Origin: Chitinophaga parva
GTDB lineage: Bacteria; Bacteroidota; Bacteroidia; Chitinophagales; Chitinophagaceae
Reading direction: 5' to 3'
Length of the DNA stretch: 64,000 bases
NCBI RefSeq assembly: GCF_003071345.1
Contig: NZ_QCYK01000001.1
Location: 1,178,001 to 1,242,000 of the forward strand
The notes under the pieces are model-generated. The model ran no database searches. It worked only from the letters and a program-made list of their open reading frames with translations, and was not told the origin of the DNA. This document shows, in pieces, positions 52,919-62,117 of the stretch. Each line of letters begins with the position of its first letter. Position 1 is the stretch's first letter. Position numbers and translations under genes: made by a program.

Positions 52919-54049
52919 ATGGCAACAAAGAAGAAAGTTGCTAGTAAAACAACGAAAAAGGTAGTGCCGGCCAAGAAGGCCGCAGCCCCCAAGGCTGCTG
53001 CTAAAAAGGCTGCGCCCGCTTCAGCTAAGAAGGCTGCGCCCGCTCCGAAACCAGCACCCAAGGCTGCCCCTAAAAAAGCAGCACCTGTAGCATCGAAAAA
53101 AGCCGCACCGAAGAAGGCTACACCCAAGCCTGCGTCGAAAACCACTGCTGCAAAGGCAGCCCCCAAGTCTGCATCGAGAACGACTACTAAGAAAACAGTG
53201 GCCGCCAAAACAACGGCTGCACCCAAGAAAGGAGCCGTAGCTCCCAAAGTGGCAGCGCCCGTAAAGGCGACACCTGCCCCTAAAACTGCTGTAAAAGCTG
53301 CACCGGTAGCGAAAGCTAAGGCCCCGGTAAAGAAAAAAGAAGAAAAACACCCGGTTGCAACTACGCCTACAGTGACGCCGAAGGCCGCCGCTGCCAAACA
53401 GCCGGAGAAAACAGTCGCTCCTGTATCACGTACACAACCGGACATTACTCAGTATCCAGAAAAAGAAGTAGCAATGCCCGTAAAAAATAAAGTTGTTAAA
53501 GACAACCAAGAAAAAATAGAGAAAGAAGTGAAGGCTCCTGCGAAAGAAAAGGAACCAGTGAAGAAAGCAGCGGAGAAAAAAACTACCAAACCTGTTACTG
53601 CTTCTTCTTCTCCTGTTGCCTACCAGCCGGAGTTTACCAAGTCCATCCTGGACTCACCAGACCAGCCCGTGGGCGTGGTGTACCGCTATAGCGATGCGGA
53701 GCTCCAGGAGTTCAAGGAACTGATCCAGAAAAAACTGGAGAACGCCCGCAAAGAACTCGTGTTCCTCCAGGGCCTTATCACCCGCAAGGATGAAGCAGGC
53801 ACAGACGATACCGAAAACAAATATATGAGCATGGAAGATGGCAGCGGCTCCCAGGAACGTGAGCAGCTGAACCAGATGGCCAGCCGCCAGATCCAATACG
53901 CAGATCACCTGGAAAAAGCACTGATCCGTATTGAAAACAAAACTTATGGTGTGTGCCGTGTTACCGGTAAGCTGATAGACAAGAAACGTCTGCAGGCCGT
54001 ACCGCATGCTACCCTGAGCATTGAAGCCAAACTGGCAAAAAGCAAATAA
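52919..54049 (+). CDS. Histone-H1-like basic tail fused to a TraR/DksA-type domain
   Basis: 376 residues. The N-terminal part (about 1-155) is almost all Lys, Ala, Pro and Thr in repeats such as AKKAAP and APKKAA, like bacterial H1-type DNA-binding proteins. A charged linker follows to about residue 235. The C-terminal domain (about 245-376) is DksA/TraR-like: a coiled hairpin (DAELQEFKELIQKKLENARK) and YGVCRVTGKLIDKKRLQAVP. Only one of the four zinc-ligand Cys is kept, as I remember for Bacteroidota members. It could couple DNA binding to RNA polymerase control (inference). It follows ileS by 6 bp and ends with a terminator. Confidence 0.88.
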   Translation: MATKKKVASKTTKKVVPAKKAAAPKAAAKKAAPASAKKAAPAPKPAPKAAPKKAAPVASKKAAPKKATPKPASKTTAAKAAPKSASRTTTKKTVAAKTTAAPKKGAVAPKVAAPVKATPAPKTAVKAAPVAKAKAPVKKKEEKHPVATTPTVTPKAAAAKQPEKTVAPVSRTQPDITQYPEKEVAMPVKNKVVKDNQEKIEKEVKAPAKEKEPVKKAAEKKTTKPVTASSSPVAYQPEFTKSILDSPDQPVGVVYRYSDAELQEFKELIQKKLENARKELVFLQGLITRKDEAGTDDTENKYMSMEDGSGSQEREQLNQMASRQIQYADHLEKALIRIENKTYGVCRVTGKLIDKKRLQAVPHATLSIEAKLAKSK

Positions 54050-54076
54050 GGACTTCCTTCAACTGTTTAATAAATG

Positions 54077-54102
54077 AACCGGGCCACGTGCCCGGTTTTT
54101 TT
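54077..54102 (+). terminator. Terminator of the ileS-dksA-like operon
   Basis: AACCGGGC pairs with GCCCGGTT around CACGT, then seven T. Confidence 0.9.
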
Positions 54103-54444
54103 ATGCGCGTACCCCGCGCGCAAATAACGCGCACACCCAAATGAAAAGGCCACACGACGAGCGCATGGCCTCTTGCTGTTTGTATGTATACTAATTAGGA
54201 CGTCTGTTTAAAACAGCCGCTTGTGCGGTGCGTAAGTGTATTCCGGTAAGAAAAAGTGAGGATAGGGTGGAAAGTAACAGGATAATAAAAACAAACAATA
54301 AGTTAAAGAGATGCAAAAATTATGCCGTAGCCGTAAACCTGCACAATAACATACATGCATGCCCGTTACTCCATGCCTTCATGCAAAAAGGCAGCAGGAA
54401 ACCCGCTGCCTTTCTAAAAGTGAGATACCGGTACCTGGTACAAT
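54103..54444. other. Intergenic region between convergent genes
   Basis: No gene seen. AGGCCA...TGGCCT (about 54142-54167) is a weak hairpin. GGCAGC...GCTGCC at 54385-54413 with A/T flanks is a terminator for the exporter gene on the minus strand. Confidence 0.55.
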
Positions 54445-56277
54445 CTATTTAAACTCCTGCATTTCCACCAGCCGCTTATAAATACCATTGAGCGCCAGCA
54501 GCTCGTCGTGGCGGCCGCGTTCCACGATCTCGCCTTTATCCATCACTATAATTTCATGCGCGTGCTGGATGGTGCTGAGGCGGTGGGCAATAACGATGGT
54601 TGTGCGGTGCTGCATCAGCTTATCCAATGCTTCCTGCACTAATTTTTCAGACTCGGTATCCAGGGCGGAGGTGGCCTCGTCCAGGATCATGATGGGCGGG
54701 TTCTTGAACACGGCGCGGGCAATGGTGAGTCGCTGGCGCTGGCCACCGCTCAGTTTCATGCCACGATCGCCAATGCCGGTCTCATAGCCGTTTTCCAGCT
54801 GCGCAATGAACTCGTGTGCATTGGCGATCTTTGCAGCATGTATCACATCCTCCAGCTTTGCATCCGGGTGGCCAAAGGCAATGTTGTTAAACACGGTATC
54901 ATTAAAAAGAATGGCCTCCTGTGATACGATGCCCATCAGGTTGCGCAGGTCATTGAGTTTAAAGTCGCGGATGTCCTCGCCATCCAGGGTGATGCGGCCT
55001 TCATTTACATCGTAAAAGCGGGGCAGCAGGTCGGCCATGGTGCTTTTGCCGGCGCCGCTCTTGCCCACCAGCGCTACCACCTGGCCTTTTTCAATGGCCA
55101 GGTTCACGTTGCGTAGCACGTTTTGCTGCTCGTATTTAAAAGTAACATTATCATACACCAGGCGTTGCCTGAAATCCGCTACGGGCTTGGCATTGGGGCG
55201 TTCTTCAATATGCGGGGGCACGTCCATGAGGCCAAAAATGCGCTCACCGGCCACAATGCCGCGTTGCAACGTGGTGATGGAAGATGCCACGTTCTTGGCA
55301 GGGTTCAGGATCTGGGAATAGAACACCAGGTACACGATGAAGCCCGCGCCATCCAGGATGCCGCCGTTGGCACGGGTGAGCACCAGGTTACCGCCATACA
55401 TTACCAGTATCACGATCACGATCACACCCAGCATTTCGGACACCGGGGATGCCATTTCGCGCTGGTTGAACATGGACTTGCTCACCACGGAAAAGCGGCG
55501 GTTGATGGCTGCAAATTTCCTTTGCATAAAACCTTCGCCGCTGAAGGCCTGTATAACACGGATGCCGCTCACCGTTTCCTCAGACACATTGAGGATCTTC
55601 CCCAGCATTTCCTGGCTGAAGTAGCCTTTCTGCTTCAGTTTCTTTGAAATATAAGACACCAGGAAGCCGGAGATGGGAAAGAATACGATAGTGAACAAGG
55701 TAAGCTGCCAGGACATATAGAACAGCACACCAAAGTAGGCAATGATCAGGAACGGATCGCGAAGGAACACCTGGATGGAGCTGATCACAGATGCTTCAAT
55801 TTCTTGTACGTCATTGGTCATCACGGAAAGGATTTCCCCTTTCTGGCGGTTGTGGAAGAAATCCAGTGACTGGTGGGTAAGATTATTGTACAGCGTATTG
55901 CGCATGCGTTCCAGCACGTTCATACGCATGCGTACCAGCACGCGTGCTGCCATGTAGCGGAAAAAGTTTGCCAGGATAGTAGCCGTTACAATGATGCTGC
56001 ACACAAAGGCCAGCCCGCGCAGGGGCGTAGCCGGGGTATAGAACTGGTTGAAATAATAGTTGAATGCGGTTTTAAAATAATCAACGGTAAAGGCAAAGTG
56101 AGGCAGGGTATTTACCACGTCCATCTTGGTTTGCCCAAAGATCACCTGCAGCATGGGGATCAGCATCGTGAAGTTCACAATGCCGAACACGATGCCCAGC
56201 ACGGTGTACGTCATCAGCTCGGGTACATAGTGATGCAGGGGAGTGGCAAATCTGAGTAATCGCTTAAAAGTCTTCAT
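54445..56277 (-). CDS. MsbA-type ABC exporter (fused membrane and ATPase domains)
   Basis: An inner-membrane ATP-driven exporter, probably of lipid or lipid A-type cargo. 610 residues: six membrane helices in about 1-330, then the nucleotide-binding domain (about 360-610) with Walker A GKSGAGKST, the signature LSGGQRQRLTIARA, Walker B ILDEATSALDTESE and the switch His in VIAHRLSTIQHA. It functions as a homodimer in this family. A minus-strand TAATTTTG box sits 33 bases upstream. The exact cargo is not shown by the sequence. Confidence 0.93.
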   Translation of the reverse strand: MKTFKRLLRFATPLHHYVPELMTYTVLGIVFGIVNFTMLIPMLQVIFGQTKMDVVNTLPHFAFTVDYFKTAFNYYFNQFYTPATPLRGLAFVCSIIVTATILANFFRYMAARVLVRMRMNVLERMRNTLYNNLTHQSLDFFHNRQKGEILSVMTNDVQEIEASVISSIQVFLRDPFLIIAYFGVLFYMSWQLTLFTIVFFPISGFLVSYISKKLKQKGYFSQEMLGKILNVSEETVSGIRVIQAFSGEGFMQRKFAAINRRFSVVSKSMFNQREMASPVSEMLGVIVIVILVMYGGNLVLTRANGGILDGAGFIVYLVFYSQILNPAKNVASSITTLQRGIVAGERIFGLMDVPPHIEERPNAKPVADFRQRLVYDNVTFKYEQQNVLRNVNLAIEKGQVVALVGKSGAGKSTMADLLPRFYDVNEGRITLDGEDIRDFKLNDLRNLMGIVSQEAILFNDTVFNNIAFGHPDAKLEDVIHAAKIANAHEFIAQLENGYETGIGDRGMKLSGGQRQRLTIARAVFKNPPIMILDEATSALDTESEKLVQEALDKLMQHRTTIVIAHRLSTIQHAHEIIVMDKGEIVERGRHDELLALNGIYKRLVEMQEFK

Positions 56278-56309
56278 TCCATTTACTTTAGTCCGCCCGT
56301 GGCGGCCTG

Positions 56310-56317
56310 CAAAATTA
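56310..56317 (-). promoter_or_regulatory. -7 box of the ABC exporter
   Basis: Minus-strand TAATTTTG fits TAnnTTTG and gives a leader of about 27 bases. Confidence 0.6.
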
Positions 56318-56392
56318 GCATAATTAATGTTACTTTCGCGGAAGCCGCCCGGCCATCATGCGCCGGGGAGCCGCGCCGGACGGCGGATTTCA

Positions 56393-56400
56393 TATTTTTG
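56393..56400 (+). promoter_or_regulatory. -7 box of rbfA
   Basis: TATTTTTG fits TAnnTTTG, 22 bases before the chosen rbfA ATG. It supports that start over the longer frame, which begins upstream of this box. Confidence 0.65.
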
Positions 56401-56421
56401 TTGATCATTAATACCCATGAT

Positions 56422-56793
56422 ATGCAGGAAAGTAAGCGTCAAAAACAAGTAGGACAACTGGTGCAGCAGGAATTGAGTGACATCTTTCAGCGCATGGGAT
56501 TTAACGTAACAGACGGTGGCATGATCTCCATTGCCACGGTGCGCATGACCCCGGACCTGCTGGAAGCCCGCGTATACCTGAGCATGTTCCAGATCAAAGA
56601 TACTTCCGAGATGCTGCAGCGCATCAAGGAGCACAGCGCCGAGATCCGCAAAGACCTGGGCAACCGGATGTCCAAGCAACTGCGCCGCATCCCCGAGCTG
56701 TCTTTCTTCCTGGACGATACCCTGGACTACGTGTTCAAGATGGAAGAGCTGTTTAAAAAGATCAATGAGAATCCGGACGCTCCCCAAAGCTAG
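56422..56793 (+). CDS. rbfA: Ribosome-binding factor A
   Basis: A 30S subunit maturation factor that binds near helix 1 of 16S rRNA. 123 residues, the usual length. The start MQESKRQKQVGQLVQQELSD at 56422 is placed by family similarity and by the promoter box at 56393. The KH-like fold segment TPDLLEARVYLSMF and the helix IRKDLGNRMSKQLRRIPELS are clear. The LolC/E-like permease gene follows about 95 bp later in the same direction. Confidence 0.94.
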   Translation: MQESKRQKQVGQLVQQELSDIFQRMGFNVTDGGMISIATVRMTPDLLEARVYLSMFQIKDTSEMLQRIKEHSAEIRKDLGNRMSKQLRRIPELSFFLDDTLDYVFKMEELFKKINENPDAPQS

Positions 56794-56888
56794 GCTCCAG
56801 GCAATTTCTGTGCGTTAACACTGTTTAACATGCGTTTGTACATGAATGCCAATAATTTTCTTCAACTTTCCGAAAGCTAACTGTCCCT

Positions 56889-58112
56889 ATGATCTGGCAA
56901 TTCGCTACCCGTTATTTCTGGGCCAAGAAATCCACCAATGCTATCAATATCATTGCCTGGATCAGCGTATGCGCCATTGCCGTAGGTACGGCCGCACTCT
57001 TTATCATTCTCAGCGTTTTCAACGGGTTTTCTGAACTGGTAGCTTCACTGTACTCCTCTTTTTACCCGAGTATAAAGATAGTACCGGCCCAGGGCAAGCA
57101 ATTGTACCTGGATACGGCCATGCTGCAACGTATCCGCGCGGTGCCCGGCATCGTATATTACAGTGAGGTGGTGGAGGAAAAGGCGGTGCTCAGCTATAAC
57201 AATGAGCCCACGATTGCCATTTTAAAAGGCGTGGATAGCAACTATACCCGGGTCTCAGGTGTTAAGAATAAGATCATAAGAGGTAAGTACGAAACCATGT
57301 CCCAGGGCATCCCGGAAGGGGTGTTCGGGTACGACCTGGAAGGGGCGATGGGGATAGACGTAACCCGCAGCGATATCCCGGTAACGGTATACCTGCCGCG
57401 GCCCGGGGCCGATGCCACTACCCTGCCGGAGCAGGCATTGAGCAGTGATGTGTTGTTTCCCGTAGGCGCCTTTAACATACAGCAGGATTTCAACACGCAG
57501 TATGTGATCACGGATATTGGCTTTTTGCGCCGGCTGTTATCGATGAAAGGTGGGCAAATGTCCGCCCTTGAGGTGGCAATTGCGCCAAATGTGAGCGATA
57601 AATCGGTACAGAATTCGTTGCAGAGATTGCTTGGCAGCAAATTTGTAGTACAGACACGGTTCGATCAGAACCAGTCTCTTTTTGCCATTATGCAGACGGA
57701 GAAATGGTTTGTATATATCATACTCAGTTTTGTGCTGGTGATAGCGGCTTTCAATATGGTAGGCTCCCTGTCTATGCTGGTCATAGAAAAGCAGAAGGAC
57801 GTCACTATCTTAAAAGCCATGGGGGCCCACGAATCCCTGATCCGCAGGATCTTCCTCGCGGAAGGCTTGCTGATAGCGGGTTTTGGCGCAGTGGGGGGAT
57901 TTGTGTTAGGGTTCACCATTTGTTGGTTGCAACAACGTTTTGGGATCATAAAACTGGGAGGCACCTCCTTCCTGGTAGATGCTTTCCCCGTGAGCATGCA
58001 CCTGGCTGACTTTTTACTCATCACCATCACGATACTGGCGATCGGTGTGGGCGCCGGATGGTACCCTGCCCGTACAGCTGCAAGACAGGCTATAGAATTA
58101 AAGGCAACCTGA
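56889..58112 (+). CDS. LolC/LolE-like ABC transporter permease (FtsX/MacB type)
   Basis: 407 residues with four membrane segments: one near 15-45 (AINIIAWISVCAIAVGTAAL) and three near the C-terminus (about 275-300, 320-345, 375-400). A large periplasmic MacB-like domain lies between. The motif EKQKDVTILKAMGAHESLIR before the last helices is typical of the family. It should extract lipoproteins from the inner membrane together with a LolD-type ATPase, which is not encoded nearby. The order rbfA-permease recurs in Bacteroidota as far as I recall. Confidence 0.88.
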   Translation: MIWQFATRYFWAKKSTNAINIIAWISVCAIAVGTAALFIILSVFNGFSELVASLYSSFYPSIKIVPAQGKQLYLDTAMLQRIRAVPGIVYYSEVVEEKAVLSYNNEPTIAILKGVDSNYTRVSGVKNKIIRGKYETMSQGIPEGVFGYDLEGAMGIDVTRSDIPVTVYLPRPGADATTLPEQALSSDVLFPVGAFNIQQDFNTQYVITDIGFLRRLLSMKGGQMSALEVAIAPNVSDKSVQNSLQRLLGSKFVVQTRFDQNQSLFAIMQTEKWFVYIILSFVLVIAAFNMVGSLSMLVIEKQKDVTILKAMGAHESLIRRIFLAEGLLIAGFGAVGGFVLGFTICWLQQRFGIIKLGGTSFLVDAFPVSMHLADFLLITITILAIGVGAGWYPARTAARQAIELKAT

Positions 58113-58176
58113 TGGCTCAAAATGATTGAGAATTAACGTGTTATCAAAAATATGGGGACAGGTAGCAAAAAAACGC

Positions 58177-58184
58177 TATTTTTG
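58177..58184 (+). promoter_or_regulatory. -7 box with a long leader before the glycosyltransferase gene
   Basis: TATTTTTG fits TAnnTTTG. If used, the leader is about 180 bases, the longest in the window for a housekeeping gene. Confidence 0.5.
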
Positions 58185-58370
58185 CCCCCGGCCTGCTAAA
58201 TTATTGCCGGTCAGGCAGTAACCGAACTACTTTGACTTTGTCTAACTAAACACATTGTACTTATTTACTGAGTTTGTTTGTCCTACATATCCGAGATAGA
58301 CCGTTGATAGGAGAAGCTGAAAGGAAAACTGGAGAAGGAAATTCAATGCATTGTGTTCAATACCCCCATT

Positions 58371-59513
58371 ATGGAGAATGTAATTATTGCCACTGTCCTA
58401 AGTTTTGTTGTCACTTATCTTTCCATCCCGGTGCTGATCAAGGTGGCGCAAGTCAAGCATCTTTTTGATGAACCGGACGCGCGCAAAGCGCATGTGGCCC
58501 GTACGCCTACGCTGGGTGGCATTGGATTTTTTGCCGGTTTTATTTTGGCAGCAGGTGTATGTGCTCCGTTAACTGATAAGTCTCCCTTTCAATATTTTAC
58601 AGCGGCTTTTTTCGTGATCTTCCTCGTGGGCCTGAAAGATGACCTGGTAGGCCTTTCACCGGTGAAAAAACTGATCGGGCAACTGATTGCTTCCTTTGCC
58701 GTGATCTACCTGGGCAATATCCAGATCCACAGCATGTATGGCTTCCTGGGCATGCAGGAACTGCCAGAACATATCAGCCTGCTGCTTACTTACTTCACCT
58801 TCCTGGTAACCATCAACGCGTTTAACCTGATTGATGGGGTGGATGGGCTGGCCGGCGGCATTGGCCTGTTGGTATCTGCCGTGCTGGGTACTTATTTTAT
58901 GGAGGTAGGCGAAACCTTCTACGCGGTGCTCGGCTTTGCCATGGCCGGTGGCCTGGCGGCTTTCCTTGTCTTCAATGTGTCTCCTGCAAGAATTTTTATG
59001 GGCGATACCGGCTCCTTGCTGCTGGGATTACTCAACACCATACTGATCGTAAAGTTCATTGAAGTAGCGGGCAACCCTGCCAGCAGCCTGCCGGTAAATT
59101 CCGTGCCTGCCGTAGCGGTGGCCATCCTGATCGTGCCCCTGTTTGACACCCTGCGCGTGTTCTCCGTGCGCATGCTCAGCGGCCGTTCTCCCTTCTCTGC
59201 AGACCGTAACCACATTCACCACTACCTGCTGGACCTGGGCCTGAACCATCGCCAGACCACCCTGGTAGCCGTAGTGACCAATGTACTTTTCATAGCCGGC
59301 GCCTTCATGTTCCAGGACCTGGGCACAGGAACCCTGCTGATCCTGATGGTGGCTGCTGCCAGCTTAGGTACCGGCATGCTGTACATGCTGCGTAAGCGTC
59401 GCGAACGGCCGTCCGTTGTTATTACGAACATTTCCTCCACTCCCGAAATGAGCACTGTGAAGGGCACCAAGATCCTGCACGTGACCACCAACGGGGTGCT
59501 GGAAGACAAATAA
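58371..59513 (+). CDS. Undecaprenyl-phosphate sugar-1-phosphate transferase (WecA/TagO/MraY family)
   Basis: Transfers a sugar-1-phosphate, probably GlcNAc-1-P, from a UDP-sugar to undecaprenyl phosphate at the inner membrane, the first step of surface glycan synthesis. 380 residues and about ten membrane segments. Motifs: RTPTLGGIGFF, DDLVGLSPVKKL, NAFNLIDGVDGLAGG, FMGDTGSLLLG and the loop HIHHYLLDLG. A soluble C-terminal tail of about 40 residues follows the last helix. ATG at 58371 is preferred over a GTG 18 bases earlier. Which UDP-sugar is used is not certain. Confidence 0.92.
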   Translation: MENVIIATVLSFVVTYLSIPVLIKVAQVKHLFDEPDARKAHVARTPTLGGIGFFAGFILAAGVCAPLTDKSPFQYFTAAFFVIFLVGLKDDLVGLSPVKKLIGQLIASFAVIYLGNIQIHSMYGFLGMQELPEHISLLLTYFTFLVTINAFNLIDGVDGLAGGIGLLVSAVLGTYFMEVGETFYAVLGFAMAGGLAAFLVFNVSPARIFMGDTGSLLLGLLNTILIVKFIEVAGNPASSLPVNSVPAVAVAILIVPLFDTLRVFSVRMLSGRSPFSADRNHIHHYLLDLGLNHRQTTLVAVVTNVLFIAGAFMFQDLGTGTLLILMVAAASLGTGMLYMLRKRRERPSVVITNISSTPEMSTVKGTKILHVTTNGVLEDK

Positions 59514-59588
59514 AGTACTGCAGTCTCTGCCCGGTGCCGCTATGCTTGCATGGCGGCATTTTTTATGGCTCCAGGGGCCGGTGCCGCC

Positions 59589-59619
59589 TTTGACGACTAA
59601 AAAAAATCGTGTAGGTTTG
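59589..59619 (+). promoter_or_regulatory. Promoter of frr
   Basis: TTTG (59589-59592) and TAGGTTTG (59612-59619) are spaced by 19 bp, the consensus architecture. The leader would be about 21 bases. Confidence 0.75.
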
Positions 59620-59645
59620 CAACCACTTATTAAGCACAATATATT

Positions 59646-60209
59646 ATGCAAGACGATCTGACCCTTATTATTGACGATGCCCAGCAGACTATGCAAAAGG
59701 CGATTGCGCACCTGGAAGCTGAACTTTTAAAGATCAGGGCCGGAAAAGCTTCTCCCAATATGGTAGACAGCATTCACGTGGAATACTACGGATCGCCTAC
59801 CCCCCTCAGCCAGGTGGCGAACATTACCGCCCCGGATGCCCGTACCATTACCATACAACCCTGGGAAAAAAATATGTTGCAGCCCATTGAAAGAGCCATC
59901 ATCGCTTCCAATATTGGCCTGAACCCACAGAATGATGGCATGATCATCCGCCTGTTCCTGCCGCCCATGACCGAAGAAAGAAGAAAGGAACTGGTGAAAA
60001 AAGTGAACGGGGAAGGTGAGCAGGGCAAGATCGCCATCCGCAGCATCCGCCGTGACGCGATCGAAGACATTAAAAAGCTACAGAAAGACGGCCTCAGTGA
60101 AGACGAAGCCCGCGATGGTGAAAACAATGTACAGGTCATGACAGACAAATTCATCCTCCTGGTGGATAAGCACTGCCAGCAGAAGGAGAAGGAAATTATG
60201 TCTATCTAA
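59646..60209 (+). CDS. frr: Ribosome recycling factor
   Basis: Splits post-termination ribosomes together with EF-G. 187 residues, the normal length. The start of domain I (MQKAIAHLEAELLKIRAGKA), PLSQVANITAPDARTITIQP and the C-terminal helix with DKFILLVDKHCQQKEKEIMS are typical. pyrH, its common neighbour, is not adjacent. A terminator follows. Confidence 0.98.
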   Translation: MQDDLTLIIDDAQQTMQKAIAHLEAELLKIRAGKASPNMVDSIHVEYYGSPTPLSQVANITAPDARTITIQPWEKNMLQPIERAIIASNIGLNPQNDGMIIRLFLPPMTEERRKELVKKVNGEGEQGKIAIRSIRRDAIEDIKKLQKDGLSEDEARDGENNVQVMTDKFILLVDKHCQQKEKEIMSI

Positions 60210-60235
60210 GCTGATGCAGATATTATTCCGCAAAC

Positions 60236-60257
60236 AAAAACCCGCCCCGGCGGGTTT
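60236..60257. terminator. Terminator between frr and the EamA gene
   Basis: AACCCGCC pairs with GGCGGGTT around CC, with A/T runs on both sides. It serves two convergent genes. Confidence 0.85.
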
Positions 60258-60277
60258 TGTCGTTTATAACGGGAGCG

Positions 60278-61147
60278 TTACGCTTTTTTCCGGTTTACCA
60301 GGTACACCCCGGCCAGGATAATGCCCAGGCATGCCACCTGCAGGAGGGTGATCGTCTCGCCGGCCGCCATGCCCCAGCCGATGGCCACGATGGGAATGGC
60401 GTAGGTGACCATGGAGGCAAACAGGGACCCCGCCCGCTGTATGAGCAGGTAGAATAATACAGAAGCAATGCCACTGCCCACTACCCCCAGGGTACACGCG
60501 GCAGCTACAGAAGCCCAGGGAAAACGGGCGCCCCGGAAAACCGTAAGATCACCGGAAAAAAGCATGGCGGCTGCCATGCCTCCTACGCCAAAGAGCGCAA
60601 TGGAGCCCAGTTGCAACGACGTATAGCCTTTCAGGTAATGATGCACCAGCGCAATGTTAATACCATAGCAGGCCGTGGCCACCACGATCCAGCAGCCATA
60701 ATACCAATAGGCATTATCGCCAAAACCTTTTTCGAGAAAGAGCATCACTACACCGGCCAGGCCAATGCAGACACCAAACAACTGCTGGCGCTTCACCGGC
60801 ACTTTGAATAGCAGGAAAGCCGCTACCAGGGCCATAAGCGGTGTGAGGGCGTTGAGTATGCCGGCCAGCGAACTGTCTATCCGGCTTTCGGCAATGCAGA
60901 ACAGATAGGCCGGAATGCCATTGCCCAGGATACCTGACAACAGGATCACCGGCACCTTGCGCAGCGGCGTGGTACGGATGTGCTGGAAGAAGAAGGGCAG
61001 GAGGGAAATGCCGGCAGACAAGAGGCGGATACTGGCTACCTGGAAGGGCGTGAGAGCTTCCATACCTACTTTCATGAGGATAAAAGAGCAACCCCAGGTG
61101 AGTGAAAGGCCGGTAAATATCAGCCAGTTTGTAAAACTTTGTTTCAA
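60278..61147 (-). CDS. EamA/DMT-superfamily transporter
   Basis: 289 residues with ten predicted membrane helices and two EamA repeats (first starts SLTWGCSFILMKVGMEALTP, second around GCWIVVATACYGINIALV). It resembles metabolite or drug exporters of the DMT superfamily; the substrate is unknown. A TATCTTTG box at 61201-61208 (minus strand) gives a leader of about 48 bases. It is divergent from the PPK2 gene. Confidence 0.9.
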   Translation of the reverse strand: MKQSFTNWLIFTGLSLTWGCSFILMKVGMEALTPFQVASIRLLSAGISLLPFFFQHIRTTPLRKVPVILLSGILGNGIPAYLFCIAESRIDSSLAGILNALTPLMALVAAFLLFKVPVKRQQLFGVCIGLAGVVMLFLEKGFGDNAYWYYGCWIVVATACYGINIALVHHYLKGYTSLQLGSIALFGVGGMAAAMLFSGDLTVFRGARFPWASVAAACTLGVVGSGIASVLFYLLIQRAGSLFASMVTYAIPIVAIGWGMAAGETITLLQVACLGIILAGVYLVNRKKA

Positions 61148-61200
61148 AATTTTGTTATATTAAATGTGCGGTCAGCCACAAGACCAGCGTCCGCATGGCG

Positions 61201-61208
61201 CAAAGATA
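61201..61208 (-). promoter_or_regulatory. -7 box of the EamA gene
   Basis: CAAAGATA on the plus strand is TATCTTTG on the minus strand, matching TAnnTTTG. Confidence 0.6.
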
Positions 61209-61282
61209 GGCGCATGCTATTGTAAAAGCGGTACGCATTTAGTGGTAGTCCCTACTTTTTTACCCTCACTTATCATCATTTT

Positions 61283-62050
61283 ATGGCAAAAGATAAATTA
61301 GCAGACATCAGCACCAAGGCTCCTAACAAAGAAGACAAAGCAGAGATCAAAGCCAAAACAGAAAAGATCCTGGCCGAACTGGATGACCTGCAAAACCTGC
61401 TGTATGCAGGCAGGGAACATGCCGTGCTCATTGTATTGCAGGGTATGGATGCAGCCGGCAAGGACGGTACCATCCGCAAAGTATTCGGGCAGCTGAACCC
61501 CCAGGGCGTTGCAGTGCAGCCTTTCAAAGGGCCTACGGAGGATGAACTGGCGCATGATTTCCTGTGGCGCATTCACCGGCATGCGCCTGCAAAAGGTATG
61601 ATGCAGGTTTTCAACCGCTCACATTATGAAGACGTGCTGATACAGCGCGTGCACAGCTGGATAGATGATAAGGTGGCCTTCCAGCGCATGAAAGCCATCA
61701 ACCAGTTTGAACAATTATTGGCCAAACATAACAATACGGTGATATTAAAATTCTATCTTCACATATCGCCGGAAGAGCAGGCTGGAAGACTGGCGGAGCG
61801 CACGGAAGATCCGACGAAGATGTGGAAGTATAATGCAGCAGATCTGGCCGAGGCTAAACTGTGGGATAAGTACCGCGCCGCTTATGACGATGTGTTTGAG
61901 CACTGCAGTGATATCCCCTGGCATATAGTGCCGGCAGATAACAACTGGTACAAGGAATACTACATTGCAAAGACTGTAAGGGATGCATTGAAAGCACTGG
62001 ACATGCACTATCCCCGCCTCAAAACCAGCGACGCCAAGGTGGGCCATTGA
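61283..62050 (+). CDS. Polyphosphate kinase 2 family protein
   Basis: Uses polyphosphate to phosphorylate nucleotides, or the reverse. 255 residues, single PPK2 domain. Walker A is GMDAAGKDGTIRK, the lid region holds RIHRHAPAKGMMQVFNRSHY, and Walker B-like residues follow in NRSHYEDVL. The nucleotide preference (AMP or ADP class) cannot be fixed by eye. It stands alone, with mscL 67 bp downstream. Confidence 0.93.
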   Translation: MAKDKLADISTKAPNKEDKAEIKAKTEKILAELDDLQNLLYAGREHAVLIVLQGMDAAGKDGTIRKVFGQLNPQGVAVQPFKGPTEDELAHDFLWRIHRHAPAKGMMQVFNRSHYEDVLIQRVHSWIDDKVAFQRMKAINQFEQLLAKHNNTVILKFYLHISPEEQAGRLAERTEDPTKMWKYNAADLAEAKLWDKYRAAYDDVFEHCSDIPWHIVPADNNWYKEYYIAKTVRDALKALDMHYPRLKTSDAKVGH

Positions 62051-62117
62051 TCTTGACCAATAGAACGACACAACATAAAGACTGTACATTTCAACTGTAA
62101 CCATAAATATTATTACT

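Noticed and set aside
52795..53445. Long minus-strand frame opposite the Lys/Ala-rich gene
   Set aside because: It is a shadow of the repeated GC-rich codons; the peptide is Ala/Gly/Phe low complexity, and the plus strand carries a clear DksA domain.
54228..54452. 74-codon plus-strand frame after the DksA-like gene
   Set aside because: No start context, no family-like pattern, and it ends in the terminator of the opposite gene.
60257..60457. Small plus-strand frame at the end of the EamA gene
   Set aside because: It is antisense to conserved membrane helices and has no supporting signal.
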